A DNA stretch of 64,000 nt from Sphingomonas aurantiaca (GTDB taxonomy: Bacteria > Pseudomonadota > Alphaproteobacteria > Sphingomonadales > Sphingomonadaceae). Below are positions 51,846-61,432 of this stretch, in pieces (the stretch's first letter is position 1; the number at the start of each line of letters is the position of its first letter). Under the pieces are notes generated by a model. It made no database searches, was not told the DNA's origin, and saw only the letters and a list, made by a program, of their open reading frames with translations. The stretch spans positions 706,889-770,888 of the forward strand of contig NZ_QAOG01000002.1 in NCBI RefSeq assembly GCF_003050705.1. Direction: 5' to 3'. A program made the translations under genes and the position numbers.

Positions 51846-54800
51846 CTAGAACGAGAAGCCCGCCGACAGCTTGACCGTGCGCGGCGCATTGCCGCCCGTG
51901 CTGTAGGTCGATCGCTGGCCGTAATTCGGATCGAGCGGGCTGTTGTTGAAGTCGGTGTAGTTGCGGTCGTTCATGACGTTCAGGATATCGAGCCGCATGC
52001 GGACGCGCGTCTGATCGGTGATGAAGCCGAGCGGGACGTATTTGGTGAACGCGAAGTCCAGCTGTCGACGACCCCAGAGATCGCCGAGGCTATCCGCCTG
52101 CCGCCCGACCAGCTCGCGTGAGAACGGATCGGACCGGTCGACGAACGCCTTGAGATAGATGGGCGATTCGATCTGGAACTTGGTCGAGATCGTCACCCCG
52201 ATCGGCGTGTCGACGCTGCCCGCGATTACGAACCGGTGCCGCGGCACGCCCGACGAGCGCAGCATCGGGTAATCCGAGAGCTGCGCATAATCGAGCAGGT
52301 ACGTGTCGCCGAACTTCCCCGTCTCGTCGGCCTGCGTGTAGGTGTAGGTCGCGTCGATGCTCCACGGCGACGCTGCCGAATAGGTCTTGGTGAGCTTGAA
52401 ATAGACCGCGTCGGAGTTGGTCTTGAGGCCGTTGGTGCCAAGGATGATCGAGCCATAGCCGTTTGGCGAGAACGAGAAGGGCGACTGCGGCACGTCACCC
52501 GGATCGGCAGGATCGTTGAAGAAGAACGATCCGTCGGGCCGGCGATTGCCGAGCAGGAAGGCGAACCCGTCCTTGCTTTCGATATGCGTATAGCCGACCT
52601 CGAGTTCGACCGGCGAGAACCGACCGCGCAGGCCGAGGCTGAACTGGTCCGAATACGGCACCTTGAGGTCGTTCTTGAGGAAACGGAACTCGCGCCCGCC
52701 GCCGATGGCCGTGCTCGCCAGCTGCTGGCGTCCCGCCGCAGTCAGATAGACCGGATCCCACGCGATACACGTCTGGCTCGGCACGCAGGGGTTGAGCGAG
52801 TCGTTGCCGATGAAGTTGAACGTGCGGACCTGGTACGCGCCCTGGCTGGCTTCCTGCTGGAGGAAGTCGAACTGGTTGCGGTCATACGACCGGCCATAGC
52901 CACCGAACATCGAGAAGCGACCTGCATCGTCGAAGCGGTAGGTGAAACCAAGCCGCGGCTGCCACGCGCCCTTGAACGCCTTCCGGTTGTTGCCGTTCGA
53001 GATATAGTCGTTGATGTCGTAGTCGGCGCCGTTGAGGTTGGGATAGTTTTCGGGTGATACCGCCGTGATGTTCTCGGCCGACGTGACGTAGTTCAGATAG
53101 GACGGCGTGCGCTCGTAATCCCAGCGCAGGCCAAGGTTCAGCGTCAGGTGGCTGGTGACGTCCCAGTCGTCCTGCGCATAGAAACCGATCTGGAAATTGT
53201 TCGACCGGACATTGGCCTGGCCCGCCGGCCCCGTCGCACCGAACTGAAGCTTGTACGGGAGCGTATCGTTGAACGCGACGCCCGGGATCGCGTTCACGTC
53301 ATAGGTGTATTCCGGGTTGGTCAGGTTCTGCTCGAGCGTGTTGAGCTTGACCCACTTGGCCTTGGCGCCGACCTTGATCGTGTGCCCCTGGAGTCCGGTG
53401 AACGTGAAATCGTCCTGGATCGTCCAGCCCTTCTGGCCCTTGGTCTGGAAGTTGCCGCCGCCACCCGCGCGGAGCAGGTCGGTGCGCTGGATGCCGTTGC
53501 CGATCCGCTGCGTGGCCTGGAAGAACTGCGTGTTGCCGTCGGTCGCGGGCGTCGGCGCGAACAACGCGTCCTCGTAGGAGAGGCGTGCGTCGTTGATCCA
53601 CTTGTCGCCGGTATGCTGCCAGCGGAGCAGGCCGCGCTTGTCGACGACCTTGTTCAGCGTCGACGTGCTGGCCGCGTTGATTCCGGTCGCGTTCTGCAGC
53701 CCGGATTCGTTGCGATACTTGCCCGACAGTTCGATCAGGTCATTGTCGGTCGGCACGATGTCGATCTTGGCGAAATACAGGTCCTGCTTGAACCGCTGCG
53801 CGAACGTGCCGAAATTGCCCTGATATTGCTGCGGGATGGACGAGATCGGATAGCCGTTCTCGGGCCGCACGTCGTACGGGCTGGAGATGCGCTTGCCTTC
53901 GTAGGTGGCGAAGAAGTGCGCCTTGTCCTTGATGATCGGGCCACCCAGCGCCGCGCCGAACTGCTTGTTGCTGGTGTCGACCTTGGGGATCGTGGTCGGG
54001 AAGATCTCGCTCGGGCGACGGTCGCGCAGATTCTGGTTGGTGAAGTCGTAAAAGCCCTCGCCGTGGAATTCGTTCGTCCCCGACTTCGTCACCGCGGTGA
54101 TCGCGACCGAGCTGACCTGGTCGAACTCCGCCTTGTAGTTCGACGACAGCACCTGATACTCGCCGATGCCGAGCTGCGGGAACGGGTTGCCGGGCGAGGA
54201 ATCCTGGCCGGTGATGCCGTTCTTGAGGACGTAATCCTTCTGGCTGACGCCATCGATGAAGACGTTGACGGTGCGGCTGTCCTGCGCGCCGCCCTGGATG
54301 CGCGATGCGCCGCTCGCGTCCTCGATGAAGCGCACGCCCGGTGCCAGATCGGCAAAGGCGAGGAAGTTGCGGTTGTTCTGCGGCAGCTGCTCGATCAACC
54401 GCGACGAGATGACGCTGCCGACCTGGCCACCGGCGAGCGAGCGGATACGGTTGCCGGTGACGACGATCTCATCGCCGGCGGGGGCCGCGCCCGTCGCGGG
54501 CGCATCGGCATCGGGCATGGCAGCGGGTTCGGCGCCGGTGGTCGCAGCGGGTGCCGTCGCCGCCGACAGGTCGAGATCGAGCCCGGCGACCTGACCTACG
54601 CGCAGCGTGAACGCGTCCGAATTGCGCGTGCCGTTGCGTTGCTTCATCTCGAGGCGATAGGTGCCCGCGCGCAGCGACGCGAAGTTGTACGCGCCGTTCG
54701 CCTCGGCGGGCACGGTGCGCCGCAAGCCGGTCGAGATCTCGACCGCCGTCACCTCGACGATCGGGTTGTCGGCGGGTGCGGTGATCGTGCCGCGCAGCGA

Positions 54801-54902
54801 CGCCTGGCCGACCTGCGCCACCGCCGGCGTCGGCGCAAACAGCAGCCCGCTCGACAGCGCCGTCATCGAGACGATCGCCGCGCGCAACATCATCCTGGTC
54901 AT
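51846..54902 (-). CDS. TonB-dependent receptor with N-terminal carboxypeptidase-regulatory-like domain
   Basis: 1018 residues. Signal peptide AAIVSMTALSSGLLFAPTPAVAQ, then a carboxypeptidase-regulatory-like beta-sandwich (VGQASLRGTITAPADNPIVEVTAVEISTGLRRTVPAEANGAYNFASLRAGTYRLEM, about 30-90), a linker rich in Ala/Pro, DEIVVTGNRIRS, and the plug (VISSRLIEQLPQNNRNFLAFADLAPGV). The barrel ends TVKLSAGFSF. Oar-like receptors of this layout import oligosaccharides or peptides. The ATG at 54902 overlaps the lacI stop as ATGA and is preceded by AAAAGGGGA, so regulator and receptor are co-transcribed. With the glucanase-like lipoprotein downstream, a glucan oligosaccharide is the likely substrate. 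Confidence 0.93.
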   Translation of the reverse strand: MTRMMLRAAIVSMTALSSGLLFAPTPAVAQVGQASLRGTITAPADNPIVEVTAVEISTGLRRTVPAEANGAYNFASLRAGTYRLEMKQRNGTRNSDAFTLRVGQVAGLDLDLSAATAPAATTGAEPAAMPDADAPATGAAPAGDEIVVTGNRIRSLAGGQVGSVISSRLIEQLPQNNRNFLAFADLAPGVRFIEDASGASRIQGGAQDSRTVNVFIDGVSQKDYVLKNGITGQDSSPGNPFPQLGIGEYQVLSSNYKAEFDQVSSVAITAVTKSGTNEFHGEGFYDFTNQNLRDRRPSEIFPTTIPKVDTSNKQFGAALGGPIIKDKAHFFATYEGKRISSPYDVRPENGYPISSIPQQYQGNFGTFAQRFKQDLYFAKIDIVPTDNDLIELSGKYRNESGLQNATGINAASTSTLNKVVDKRGLLRWQHTGDKWINDARLSYEDALFAPTPATDGNTQFFQATQRIGNGIQRTDLLRAGGGGNFQTKGQKGWTIQDDFTFTGLQGHTIKVGAKAKWVKLNTLEQNLTNPEYTYDVNAIPGVAFNDTLPYKLQFGATGPAGQANVRSNNFQIGFYAQDDWDVTSHLTLNLGLRWDYERTPSYLNYVTSAENITAVSPENYPNLNGADYDINDYISNGNNRKAFKGAWQPRLGFTYRFDDAGRFSMFGGYGRSYDRNQFDFLQQEASQGAYQVRTFNFIGNDSLNPCVPSQTCIAWDPVYLTAAGRQQLASTAIGGGREFRFLKNDLKVPYSDQFSLGLRGRFSPVELEVGYTHIESKDGFAFLLGNRRPDGSFFFNDPADPGDVPQSPFSFSPNGYGSIILGTNGLKTNSDAVYFKLTKTYSAASPWSIDATYTYTQADETGKFGDTYLLDYAQLSDYPMLRSSGVPRHRFVIAGSVDTPIGVTISTKFQIESPIYLKAFVDRSDPFSRELVGRQADSLGDLWGRRQLDFAFTKYVPLGFITDQTRVRMRLDILNVMNDRNYTDFNNSPLDPNYGQRSTYSTGGNAPRTVKLSAGFSF

Positions 54903-55957
54903 GAATATTCCCCTTTTCCCGATTGTTCGGGTGTGTTGTTGTGGACGTTGGAAAGAGTGTGGTCGGTGCGCGCGGGGCCGGTGGACTCGCGCACCATGAC
55001 GACCGGGACGCGCTGCTCGATGCTGCCATCGTCGTCGCCCGCGATCGCCTTCACGAGCCGCGCGACCGCGCTGGCGCCGAAGCTGGCAATGTCGATGCTG
55101 GCTGATGTCAGCGACGGCGAGATAAGCCGGGTCAGCGGAATATCGTCGAAGCCCGCGATCGCGATCCGGTCTGGCACCATGATCCCCGCGCGTCGGAACG
55201 CCATCATCGCGCCGATCGCCATCATGTCGTTCGCGGCGAAGATCGCGTCGATGTCGATGCCTTCCGCGATCAACGTCGCGGCGGCGGCGGCGCCCGATGG
55301 CTCCCTGAAGTCGCCGGGCAGCACACGTAGGGACAGGCCCGCGCGCGCACACGCATCCTGCGCGCCGCGAAGTCGCTCGTCGGCGTCGATATTGCCCGCC
55401 GGCCCGGCGATATGGACCAGCCGGCGCCGCCCGCTCGCGATCAGGTGCTCGACCACCGCCGATGCGCCCGCGACATTGTCGATCCGCAGTTCGGCGCGAC
55501 CCGGCTGTCCCGGTGCGCAGTTCAGCAGGACCGCGGGCATGTCGCGCGGCAGATGCGCCAGCAATTCGTCCGCCGAGACCTGGGGCGCCATCACGACCAA
55601 GCCGTCGACTCGGCCGCGCATCGCGTGCAGCGCCGCGACGCCGCGTTGCGCATCGCCGTGCATCACCATCATCATGCAATACAGCCCGCGCTCGGACGCC
55701 TCGCGGTCCATGCCGCGCAGCAATTCGGAGAAGAACTCGCCGTGCAGGTCGGGGACGACGACGCCGATCATCCCCGACCGCGCCGAACTCAGGTGGCGCG
55801 CGGCGGCATGGGGGACGTAGCCCAGCCGCGTCGCCACGCTTTCGATGTGCGCGCGCAGTTCGGGGCGGACGTTGCTGTGCCCGTTCATCGCCCGCGACAC
55901 GGTCGCAACCGACACCGCGGCTTCGCGGGCAATATCACGGATCGTGGCGTGCGGCAT
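54899..55957 (-). CDS. LacI-family transcriptional regulator
   Basis: 352 residues. The HTH is TIRDIAREAAVSVATVSRAMNGHSNVRPELRAHIESVATRLGYVPHAAARHL at residues 5-56, with the hinge helix at its end. A periplasmic-binding-protein-like effector domain follows (SGMIGVVVPDLHGEFFSELLRGMDREASERGL, DGLVVMAPQVS, RRLVHIAGPAGNIDADERLRGAQDAC, IDAIFAANDMMAIGAMMAFRRAGIMVPDRIAIAGFDDIPLTRLISPSLTSASID). Likely represses its own operon and the divergent GH3 gene by binding the palindrome at 56018-56033. The effector is probably a glucan-derived sugar (inference). The last codons overlap the receptor start. Confidence 0.95.
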   Translation of the reverse strand: MPHATIRDIAREAAVSVATVSRAMNGHSNVRPELRAHIESVATRLGYVPHAAARHLSSARSGMIGVVVPDLHGEFFSELLRGMDREASERGLYCMMMVMHGDAQRGVAALHAMRGRVDGLVVMAPQVSADELLAHLPRDMPAVLLNCAPGQPGRAELRIDNVAGASAVVEHLIASGRRRLVHIAGPAGNIDADERLRGAQDACARAGLSLRVLPGDFREPSGAAAAATLIAEGIDIDAIFAANDMMAIGAMMAFRRAGIMVPDRIAIAGFDDIPLTRLISPSLTSASIDIASFGASAVARLVKAIAGDDDGSIEQRVPVVMVRESTGPARTDHTLSNVHNNTPEQSGKGEYS

Positions 55958-56017
55958 GAAGCGTCAGGCTCCCCTCTGGCACCGGTGTTGCTCACTGCGA
56001 CCGGCATCTTATTCTTG

Positions 56018-56033
56018 ATGTAACCGGTTACAT
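56018..56033. promoter_or_regulatory. Perfect LacI-type operator ATGTAACCGGTTACAT
   Basis: A 16-bp perfect palindrome with the central CG typical of LacI-family operators. It lies 61 nt upstream of the lacI start on one side and 80 nt upstream of the GH3 start on the other, so one site can govern both divergent units. Confidence 0.88.
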
Positions 56034-56112
56034 GATCCAGAAGCGGTGATCAAGAACCTTGCGACGACCGTCCTTTCGGGGGATCGCTACAGGCATGGAC
56101 AAGGGTGAGCGG

Positions 56113-58422
56113 ATGACGGTGGCAACGAATTCACGGCGGGATATGTCGCGGCGCGCGATGATGATGGGCGCGGCGGCGGTGACGGCCTGGGCGGCCAATC
56201 CCGCGCGCGCGCTGCTCCAGCAGGCGGGCGGCGGGGCGACCGCGCTACCCGCCTCGGTCGAGGCGTTGATCGGCCGGATGACGGTGATCGAGAAGGCGGG
56301 CCAGCTGACGCTGATGGCGGCGGCCTGGGCAGGGGGGGCTGCCACGTCGCTCAATCCCGCGGGCGGCTCGGCCAGCTTCGACGGTCAGCTTGGCGACGTG
56401 CGCGCCGGCCGGCTCGGCGGCGTGTTCAACGGCAATGGCGCGGTCATGGCGCACCGGATGCAGACCACCGCGATGCGCGAGTCGAGGCTCAAGATTCCGC
56501 TGCTGTTCGCCGCCGACGTCATCCACGGCCTGCGCACCGTCTTTCCGGTGCCGCTGGCCGAGGCGGCGAGCTTCGATGCCGAGCTGGCCCGGCGCACCGC
56601 GCGGGCGGCGGGCGCAGAGGCGGCGGCGTCGGGGATCGACTGGACCTTCGCGCCGATGGTCGACATCGCCCGCGATGCGCGCTGGGGCCGCGGAGTCGAG
56701 GGCGCGGGCGAGGACGTGTTGCTCGGCCGGATGATGGCAGACGCGCGAGTCCGCGGGTTCCAAGGCGAGCGCGGCCTCGCGGCGCCCGACGCGGTCGCCT
56801 CCTGCGCCAAGCATTTCGCCGCCTATGGCGCGGCGGAAGCTGGGCTCGACTATAATTCGGTCGACATTTCGGAGCGCACGCTGCGCGAGACCTACTTCCC
56901 GGCATTCCAGTCCGCGTTCGCGGCGGGGTCGCCGACCGTGATGGCGTCGTTCAACGAGATCAACGGCGTGCCCGCCACCGCCAACCCCTGGCTGCTGACC
57001 GACGTCCTGCGCCGCGAATGGGGATTCGGCGGGCTGGTCGTGTCCGATTACACCGGCGACGAGGAGCTGATCGCGCACGGGTTCGCCGCCGACGCCCGCG
57101 AGGCCACGAAGCTGGCCTTCATGGCCGGCGTGGACATGAGCATGCAGAGCGGCTTCTACCTCAACCACCTGCCCGATCTGGTCGAGTCGGGGGACGTGCC
57201 GATGGCGCGGCTCGACGAAGCGGTCCGCCGCGTCCTCGCGCTGAAAGTCCAGCTCGGGCTGTTCGACGATCCGTTCCGCCGGATCGATCCGCGCCGCGAG
57301 AAGACGCGGATCCGCACGCGCGAGAGCCTGGCGCTCGCACGGGAAGCGGGCGCGAAATCGATCGTGATGCTCAAGAACGACGGCGGCCTCCTGCCTCTGC
57401 CGCGCCAGGGCAAGCGGATCGCGCTGATCGGCCCGTTTGCCGCGGGGCAGCACGACCTGATCGGTCCATGGAACGTCTATGGCACCGACGCCGAGGCGGT
57501 CGACCTCGCGACCGGCGTGCGCGCGACCGTCGCCGATCCGTCGCTGATCAGCGTCTCGCCCGGCTCGGGCATCGACGAACCGCTCGCAGGCGGCATCCCC
57601 GCCGCGGTCGCCGCCGCGCGTGCGGCGGATATCGTCGTGCTTGCGATCGGCGAGAGCCAGCGCATGTCGGGCGAGGCGCAGTCGCGCGTCGACATCGTCG
57701 TTCCGCGCGCGCAGATGGCGCTGGTCGAGGCAGTCGCCGCGACCGGCACGCCGATCGTCGTCCTGCTCCGCACCGGCCGCGCGCTCGCGCTGCACGGGGC
57801 CTTGCTCGACGTCCCCGCGATCCTCGTCACCTGGTTCCTCGGATCGCAGGACGGCCCCGCGATCGCCGACGTGCTGTTCGGCAAGACAGGCCCCTCGGCG
57901 CGCCTGCCGGTCTCGTTCCCGCATGCCACCGGGCAGGCGCCCTATCATTATGATCACAAGAGCACCGGGCGTCCCAACGCGCCGGGCCCGCTCACCGAAT
58001 ACAAGGCGCATTACCGCGAGTTCGCCAACGACGCGCTGTTCGCGTTCGGGCACGGCCTGACCTACGGCACGATCGGCTATACCGATCTCGATGTCGGCAC
58101 CGGACGGATGGCGAGCGACGGGGCGCTCACCGTGAACGCGACGATCGCCAACACCGGCACGCGCCCCGCCGAGGAGGTGGTGCAGCTCTACATCCGCGAT
58201 CTCGCAGCGAGCATCACCCGCCCGGTGCGCGAGCTGAAAGCGTTCCGGAAGGTCGCGCTGAAGCCCGGCGAGCGCCAGCGCGTGTCGTTCACGCTCCGCC
58301 GCAGCGACCTGCTGTTCGTCGGCCGCGATCTGCGGCCGACGGTGGAGCCCGGCCGGTTCCAGATCTGGATCGCCCCCTCGGCGCAGGCCGAAGGCGTCTC
58401 GGGCGCGTTTACGCTCGCCTGA
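56113..58422 (+). CDS. GH3 beta-glucosidase (BglX-like), Tat-exported
   Basis: 769 residues. Twin-arginine export signal (RRDMSRRAMMMGAAAVTAW). GH3 (alpha/beta)8 domain: IPLLFAADVIHGLRTVFPVPLAEAASFD, WTFAPMVDIARDARWGRGVEGAGEDVLLG, SCAKHFAAYGAAEAG, nucleophile Asp312 in GGLVVSDYTGD. The second domain contains IVMLKNDGGLLPLPRQGKRIALIGP and the C-terminal fibronectin-III-like domain ends ...FQIWIAPSAQAEGVSGAFTLA. BglX-type periplasmic beta-glucosidases are about 750 residues. The start at 56113 was chosen for AAGGG at 7-nt spacing; ATG 56095 is possible. It hydrolyses beta-linked glucose oligomers, consistent with the divergent glucanase/receptor operon and shared operator. Confidence 0.93.
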   Translation: MTVATNSRRDMSRRAMMMGAAAVTAWAANPARALLQQAGGGATALPASVEALIGRMTVIEKAGQLTLMAAAWAGGAATSLNPAGGSASFDGQLGDVRAGRLGGVFNGNGAVMAHRMQTTAMRESRLKIPLLFAADVIHGLRTVFPVPLAEAASFDAELARRTARAAGAEAAASGIDWTFAPMVDIARDARWGRGVEGAGEDVLLGRMMADARVRGFQGERGLAAPDAVASCAKHFAAYGAAEAGLDYNSVDISERTLRETYFPAFQSAFAAGSPTVMASFNEINGVPATANPWLLTDVLRREWGFGGLVVSDYTGDEELIAHGFAADAREATKLAFMAGVDMSMQSGFYLNHLPDLVESGDVPMARLDEAVRRVLALKVQLGLFDDPFRRIDPRREKTRIRTRESLALAREAGAKSIVMLKNDGGLLPLPRQGKRIALIGPFAAGQHDLIGPWNVYGTDAEAVDLATGVRATVADPSLISVSPGSGIDEPLAGGIPAAVAAARAADIVVLAIGESQRMSGEAQSRVDIVVPRAQMALVEAVAATGTPIVVLLRTGRALALHGALLDVPAILVTWFLGSQDGPAIADVLFGKTGPSARLPVSFPHATGQAPYHYDHKSTGRPNAPGPLTEYKAHYREFANDALFAFGHGLTYGTIGYTDLDVGTGRMASDGALTVNATIANTGTRPAEEVVQLYIRDLAASITRPVRELKAFRKVALKPGERQRVSFTLRRSDLLFVGRDLRPTVEPGRFQIWIAPSAQAEGVSGAFTLA

Positions 58423-59725
58423 GCCGCAGCAATGTATCGCGGCGAAGCGGGATGGCGATCACCGCCACCAGCATCGCCGCGATCAGCACCGCGGGGCAGG
58501 CCAGCATCAGCCACCGTATGGCGCGCAGGCTGTTCGCGCCCTGCACGGCGCCCGCGACGAAGCCGCTCGCCTGGTAGATCGCGCCGATCGCAAACCCCGC
58601 GCCGGCCAGCGCGATCTTCTGCACCAGCGCGAACGTGCCGAACGCGAGCGCCTCGACGCGCTTGCCGGTCCGCGCTTCGTCCCAGTCGACCGCATCGGGC
58701 AGCAATGTCCACGCGGCGAGCGCGAACCCGACGAACGCCGCCTGCATCGCGAGCAGGAATGCAACCGTCCCCGCGCTGCCGGGGTCGCGGACCAGCGCGA
58801 AGACGGCGGGCACCGCCAGCGCCAGCGCGCCCGCGCCGATCCAGGCGGCACGCGCGCCCTGCGCACGGGCAAGCGCGGTCCAGACCGGCACCGCGACGAG
58901 GCTGCCGAGCGCCATACCGGCCAGTGCGCGCGGGCCGCCGGGGGTATCGAGCAGCACGTAGCGGAAATAATAGAGCACCGACTGCGTGGTCAGCGCGGTC
59001 GCGGCGCCACCCAGGGCCGCCGCGACGTTGAGCGCGATAAACGCCCGGTTGCGCGCGAGCGTTACGAGGCCGGCGAAGATCGCAGGAGCCTCGATGCGCG
59101 GGGCAGGGAGGCTCGGTTCGGGGACGCGCCACGCCATGATTGCGAGCAGGGGCACGCCCAGCACGGCGAGCAGCGCGCTGGCCGCGCCATAGCTGCCCGT
59201 CGTCTCCGCCAGCCCCGGCAGTGCCAGTGCCACCAGCGCCGCGGCGGCCGATCCGAACCCCATGCGAAGCCCGGCCACCAGCGACCGGTCCCGGCTCGTC
59301 TGCGCCACGCGCGTCGTCCACGCGGCATAGGGTATGTTGGTGAACGCATAGAGCGTCCGGAACAGGATCTGCGTCGCAAGCGCCCACAGTGCCGCACCCG
59401 CGGGCACGGCGAACATCGCGGCGAATGCCAGCCCCAGCGGCAGCGCGCCCCATCCGACCATCCGCCGATACGACAGCCGCATCCGCTCCGCCGCCGCACC
59501 CGCAAGAAAGTCGGCGGCACCGTCCCAGATCGCGCCGATCATGAAGATCAGCCCGGCAGTGGCCGGCGGCAACGCCAACGCATCCATGTAGAAGAACAGC
59601 AGATAGAGGCTGATCGCCTGCCAGTAGAGATTGAACGCGAAGTCCCCGGCGCTGAACAGAACCAGCGTTGCGCGGGCGGGGGGCTGGGCCAGCGGGGCAG
59701 GCGCTTCGGGCGGCACGTCACGCAC
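58409..59725 (-). CDS. GPH/MelB-type sugar:cation symporter (MFS)
   Basis: 438-residue inner-membrane transporter with about 12 hydrophobic helices. GPH features: FSAGDFAFNLYWQAISLYLLFFYMDALALPPATAGLIFMIGAIWDGAADFLAG at the N-terminus (TM1-2 with the D-x3-D-like loop), RRMVGWGALPLGLAFA, and PYAAWTTRVAQTSRDRSLVAGLRMGFG (conserved R between TM4 and TM5). Likely imports mono- or disaccharides released by the GH3/GH144 enzymes. It is convergent with GH3 and the 3' ends overlap by 14 nt. No LacI-type operator is seen before its start at 59725, so regulation may differ. Substrate inferred from context. Confidence 0.85.
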   Translation of the reverse strand: MRDVPPEAPAPLAQPPARATLVLFSAGDFAFNLYWQAISLYLLFFYMDALALPPATAGLIFMIGAIWDGAADFLAGAAAERMRLSYRRMVGWGALPLGLAFAAMFAVPAGAALWALATQILFRTLYAFTNIPYAAWTTRVAQTSRDRSLVAGLRMGFGSAAAALVALALPGLAETTGSYGAASALLAVLGVPLLAIMAWRVPEPSLPAPRIEAPAIFAGLVTLARNRAFIALNVAAALGGAATALTTQSVLYYFRYVLLDTPGGPRALAGMALGSLVAVPVWTALARAQGARAAWIGAGALALAVPAVFALVRDPGSAGTVAFLLAMQAAFVGFALAAWTLLPDAVDWDEARTGKRVEALAFGTFALVQKIALAGAGFAIGAIYQASGFVAGAVQGANSLRAIRWLMLACPAVLIAAMLVAVIAIPLRRDTLLRLRRA

Positions 59726-59874
59726 GGTCGCGTACCGTTAGAGCGGAGGGAAGAGGTGAGGGGCGTCGGGTACTCGGAACCATGGCGCGTTCTCGCGGCT
59801 TGTCGCGACCAAGGCAACGATACACCGCGCCACTCGGCGCTGGCGCCTGCAAAGATCGGCGTATAAACAAGCGC

Positions 59875-60363
59875 ATGCCCCGATCCCCCGCGTCCAAATC
59901 CCTCGCCCCGTCCTGTGCTGCGGCACTTGGTGTTGCGCTCGTCCTGCTGCCGTCTGCGGCGATGGCGGCGATGGCGGCGGGGCCGGTGCTGGCCGCCGGA
60001 CGCTGGGACGTCACCTCCACCGTCACCGACATCGCCGTTCCTGGCGCGCCCGGGTTCATCCTGCGGATGATGCGCGGCAAGTCGAAGGCGGAGCACAAGC
60101 GGCTGCCCGCGGCGCAGGGCGTCGAGGCGTTGCTCGTCCCCGATCCGAAGGCAGGATGCCGGGTCGACAGTCAGCGGATTGCCGACGGACGCTACGCGCA
60201 GACGCTGAGCTGTCCGCAAAAGCGCGGCGAACCGATGCAGATCGTGCGCGCGGGCAGCTATGACGCGACCGGGTTCGTTGGGCAGGCGACCGTTACCGGC
60301 ACGACACCCAAGGGCGGGATGCGGATCGTGCTGAACCAGCGCGCGGCGCGCATCGGCGACTAG
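59875..60363 (+). CDS. DUF3617 family exported protein
   Basis: 162 residues with a long signal peptide (APSCAAALGVALVLLPSAAMAAMA). The body AAGRWDVTSTVTDIAVPGAPGFILRMM, a Cys-containing GCRVDSQRIADGRYAQTLSCPQKRG, and RAGSYDATGFVGQATVTGTTPKGGMRIVLNQRAARIGD follow the DUF3617 pattern (W-x-V/T ... C ... C ... G-x-Y ... F). Function unknown; frequent in sphingomonads. The ATG at 59875 starts the signal peptide; no strong ribosome-binding site. Confidence 0.82.
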   Translation: MPRSPASKSLAPSCAAALGVALVLLPSAAMAAMAAGPVLAAGRWDVTSTVTDIAVPGAPGFILRMMRGKSKAEHKRLPAAQGVEALLVPDPKAGCRVDSQRIADGRYAQTLSCPQKRGEPMQIVRAGSYDATGFVGQATVTGTTPKGGMRIVLNQRAARIGD

Positions 60364-60505
60364 GACTCGGCCAAGGTCGGGCGGAACGAAATCTGCGCGC
60401 GGCGAAGTTTTCGCGGAGTCCGCGCATCGCGTGATCGGTCCTGCGTCCAGTTCAAACTAGACTTCGCCCGCAGCACCTTTGCTGCGTGTGCAGAAGGACG
60501 TCGTA

Positions 60506-61423
60506 ATGACCCTCGAATACCCCGCCGCCGTGCCGGCCGACCGCCACGAAATCCACAGCGATTCGCCGCCAGCACATCGTGCACAGCCGCGCCGGCCCTT
60601 CGAAGCCATCGACCTCGACTCCCAGTTCGATCCCATCACCGACACGCTCTGGACGTACATGCGCCAACGCAGCCGCCCGAGCTTCAACCCAGGGCTGCTC
60701 GCCGAATTCCGCCAGTGGCAGGACGATATCGTGACCGTGCAATCGTCGGGATCGATGCCGATCCGGTATGTCGTCCTTGGATCGCGGTTTCCCGGCGTCT
60801 TCTCGCTGGGTGGCGATCTGGACCTGTTCGCTGCGCATATCCGCAACGGGGATCGCGACGCGCTGGTCCGCTACGGTCGGGCCTGCGTCGAGATCCTGCA
60901 CCGCAACATGCGCAGCCTCGACCGGCCGATCATCACGATCGGACTCGTCGAGGGCGATGCGCTTGGCGGTGGCTTCGAGGCGCTGTTGTCGTTCAACGTC
61001 GTCATTGCCGAGCGCGGCACGCAATTCGGGCTGCCCGAGACCAATTTCGGGCTGTTCCCCGGGATGGGCGCGCACTGCTTCCTGTCGCGCCGGCTCGGTG
61101 CAGCGCGGGCGGAGCACATGATCCTGAGCGGGCGATCGTACAGTGCCGAAGAGCTGTATGACCTGGGCATCGTCCACGCGCTCGCCCATCCCGGCCAGGG
61201 GCGCGCCGAAGTCGAGACGTATATCCGCCAGAACCGGCGCCGTCACAGCGGGCACTGCGCGATCTACGAGGCGTCGCGCTCGGTCAACCCGCTGCCCCTG
61301 TCCGAGCTTCAGGCGGTCGTCGACCTCTGGGCAGACGCCGCCTTGCGGCTCAGCGACGCGGACCTGAAGCTCATGCGGCGACTGGTCGGCGCGCAGACCA
61401 GGTTGCTCGACAAGGCGGCCTGA
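60506..61423 (+). CDS. RpfF-like enoyl-CoA hydratase/thioesterase (DSF-family signal synthase)
   Basis: 305-residue crotonase-fold enzyme. The segment VEGDALGGGFEALLSFNVVIAERGTQFGLPETNFGLFPGMGAHCFLSRRL aligns with RpfF of Xanthomonas. The two catalytic Glu of RpfF (141 and 161) correspond to Glu158 and Glu178, with the same 20-residue spacing. The C-terminus (PLPLSELQAVVDLWADAALRLSDADLKLMRRLVGAQ) is also RpfF-like. RpfF converts 3-hydroxyacyl-ACP into cis-2-unsaturated fatty acid signals. The ATG at 60506 has AAGGA at 60494-60498. No RpfC or RpfG neighbour; a GGDEF-EAL gene is convergent next door. Confidence 0.85.
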   Translation: MTLEYPAAVPADRHEIHSDSPPAHRAQPRRPFEAIDLDSQFDPITDTLWTYMRQRSRPSFNPGLLAEFRQWQDDIVTVQSSGSMPIRYVVLGSRFPGVFSLGGDLDLFAAHIRNGDRDALVRYGRACVEILHRNMRSLDRPIITIGLVEGDALGGGFEALLSFNVVIAERGTQFGLPETNFGLFPGMGAHCFLSRRLGAARAEHMILSGRSYSAEELYDLGIVHALAHPGQGRAEVETYIRQNRRRHSGHCAIYEASRSVNPLPLSELQAVVDLWADAALRLSDADLKLMRRLVGAQTRLLDKAA

Positions 61424-61432
61424 TCGCGGCGG

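Noticed and set aside
54903..55679. Extension of the receptor frame back through the lacI gene
   Set aside because: The receptor signal peptide starts at 54902 behind AAAAGGGGA; the upstream part is the lacI gene read in another frame.
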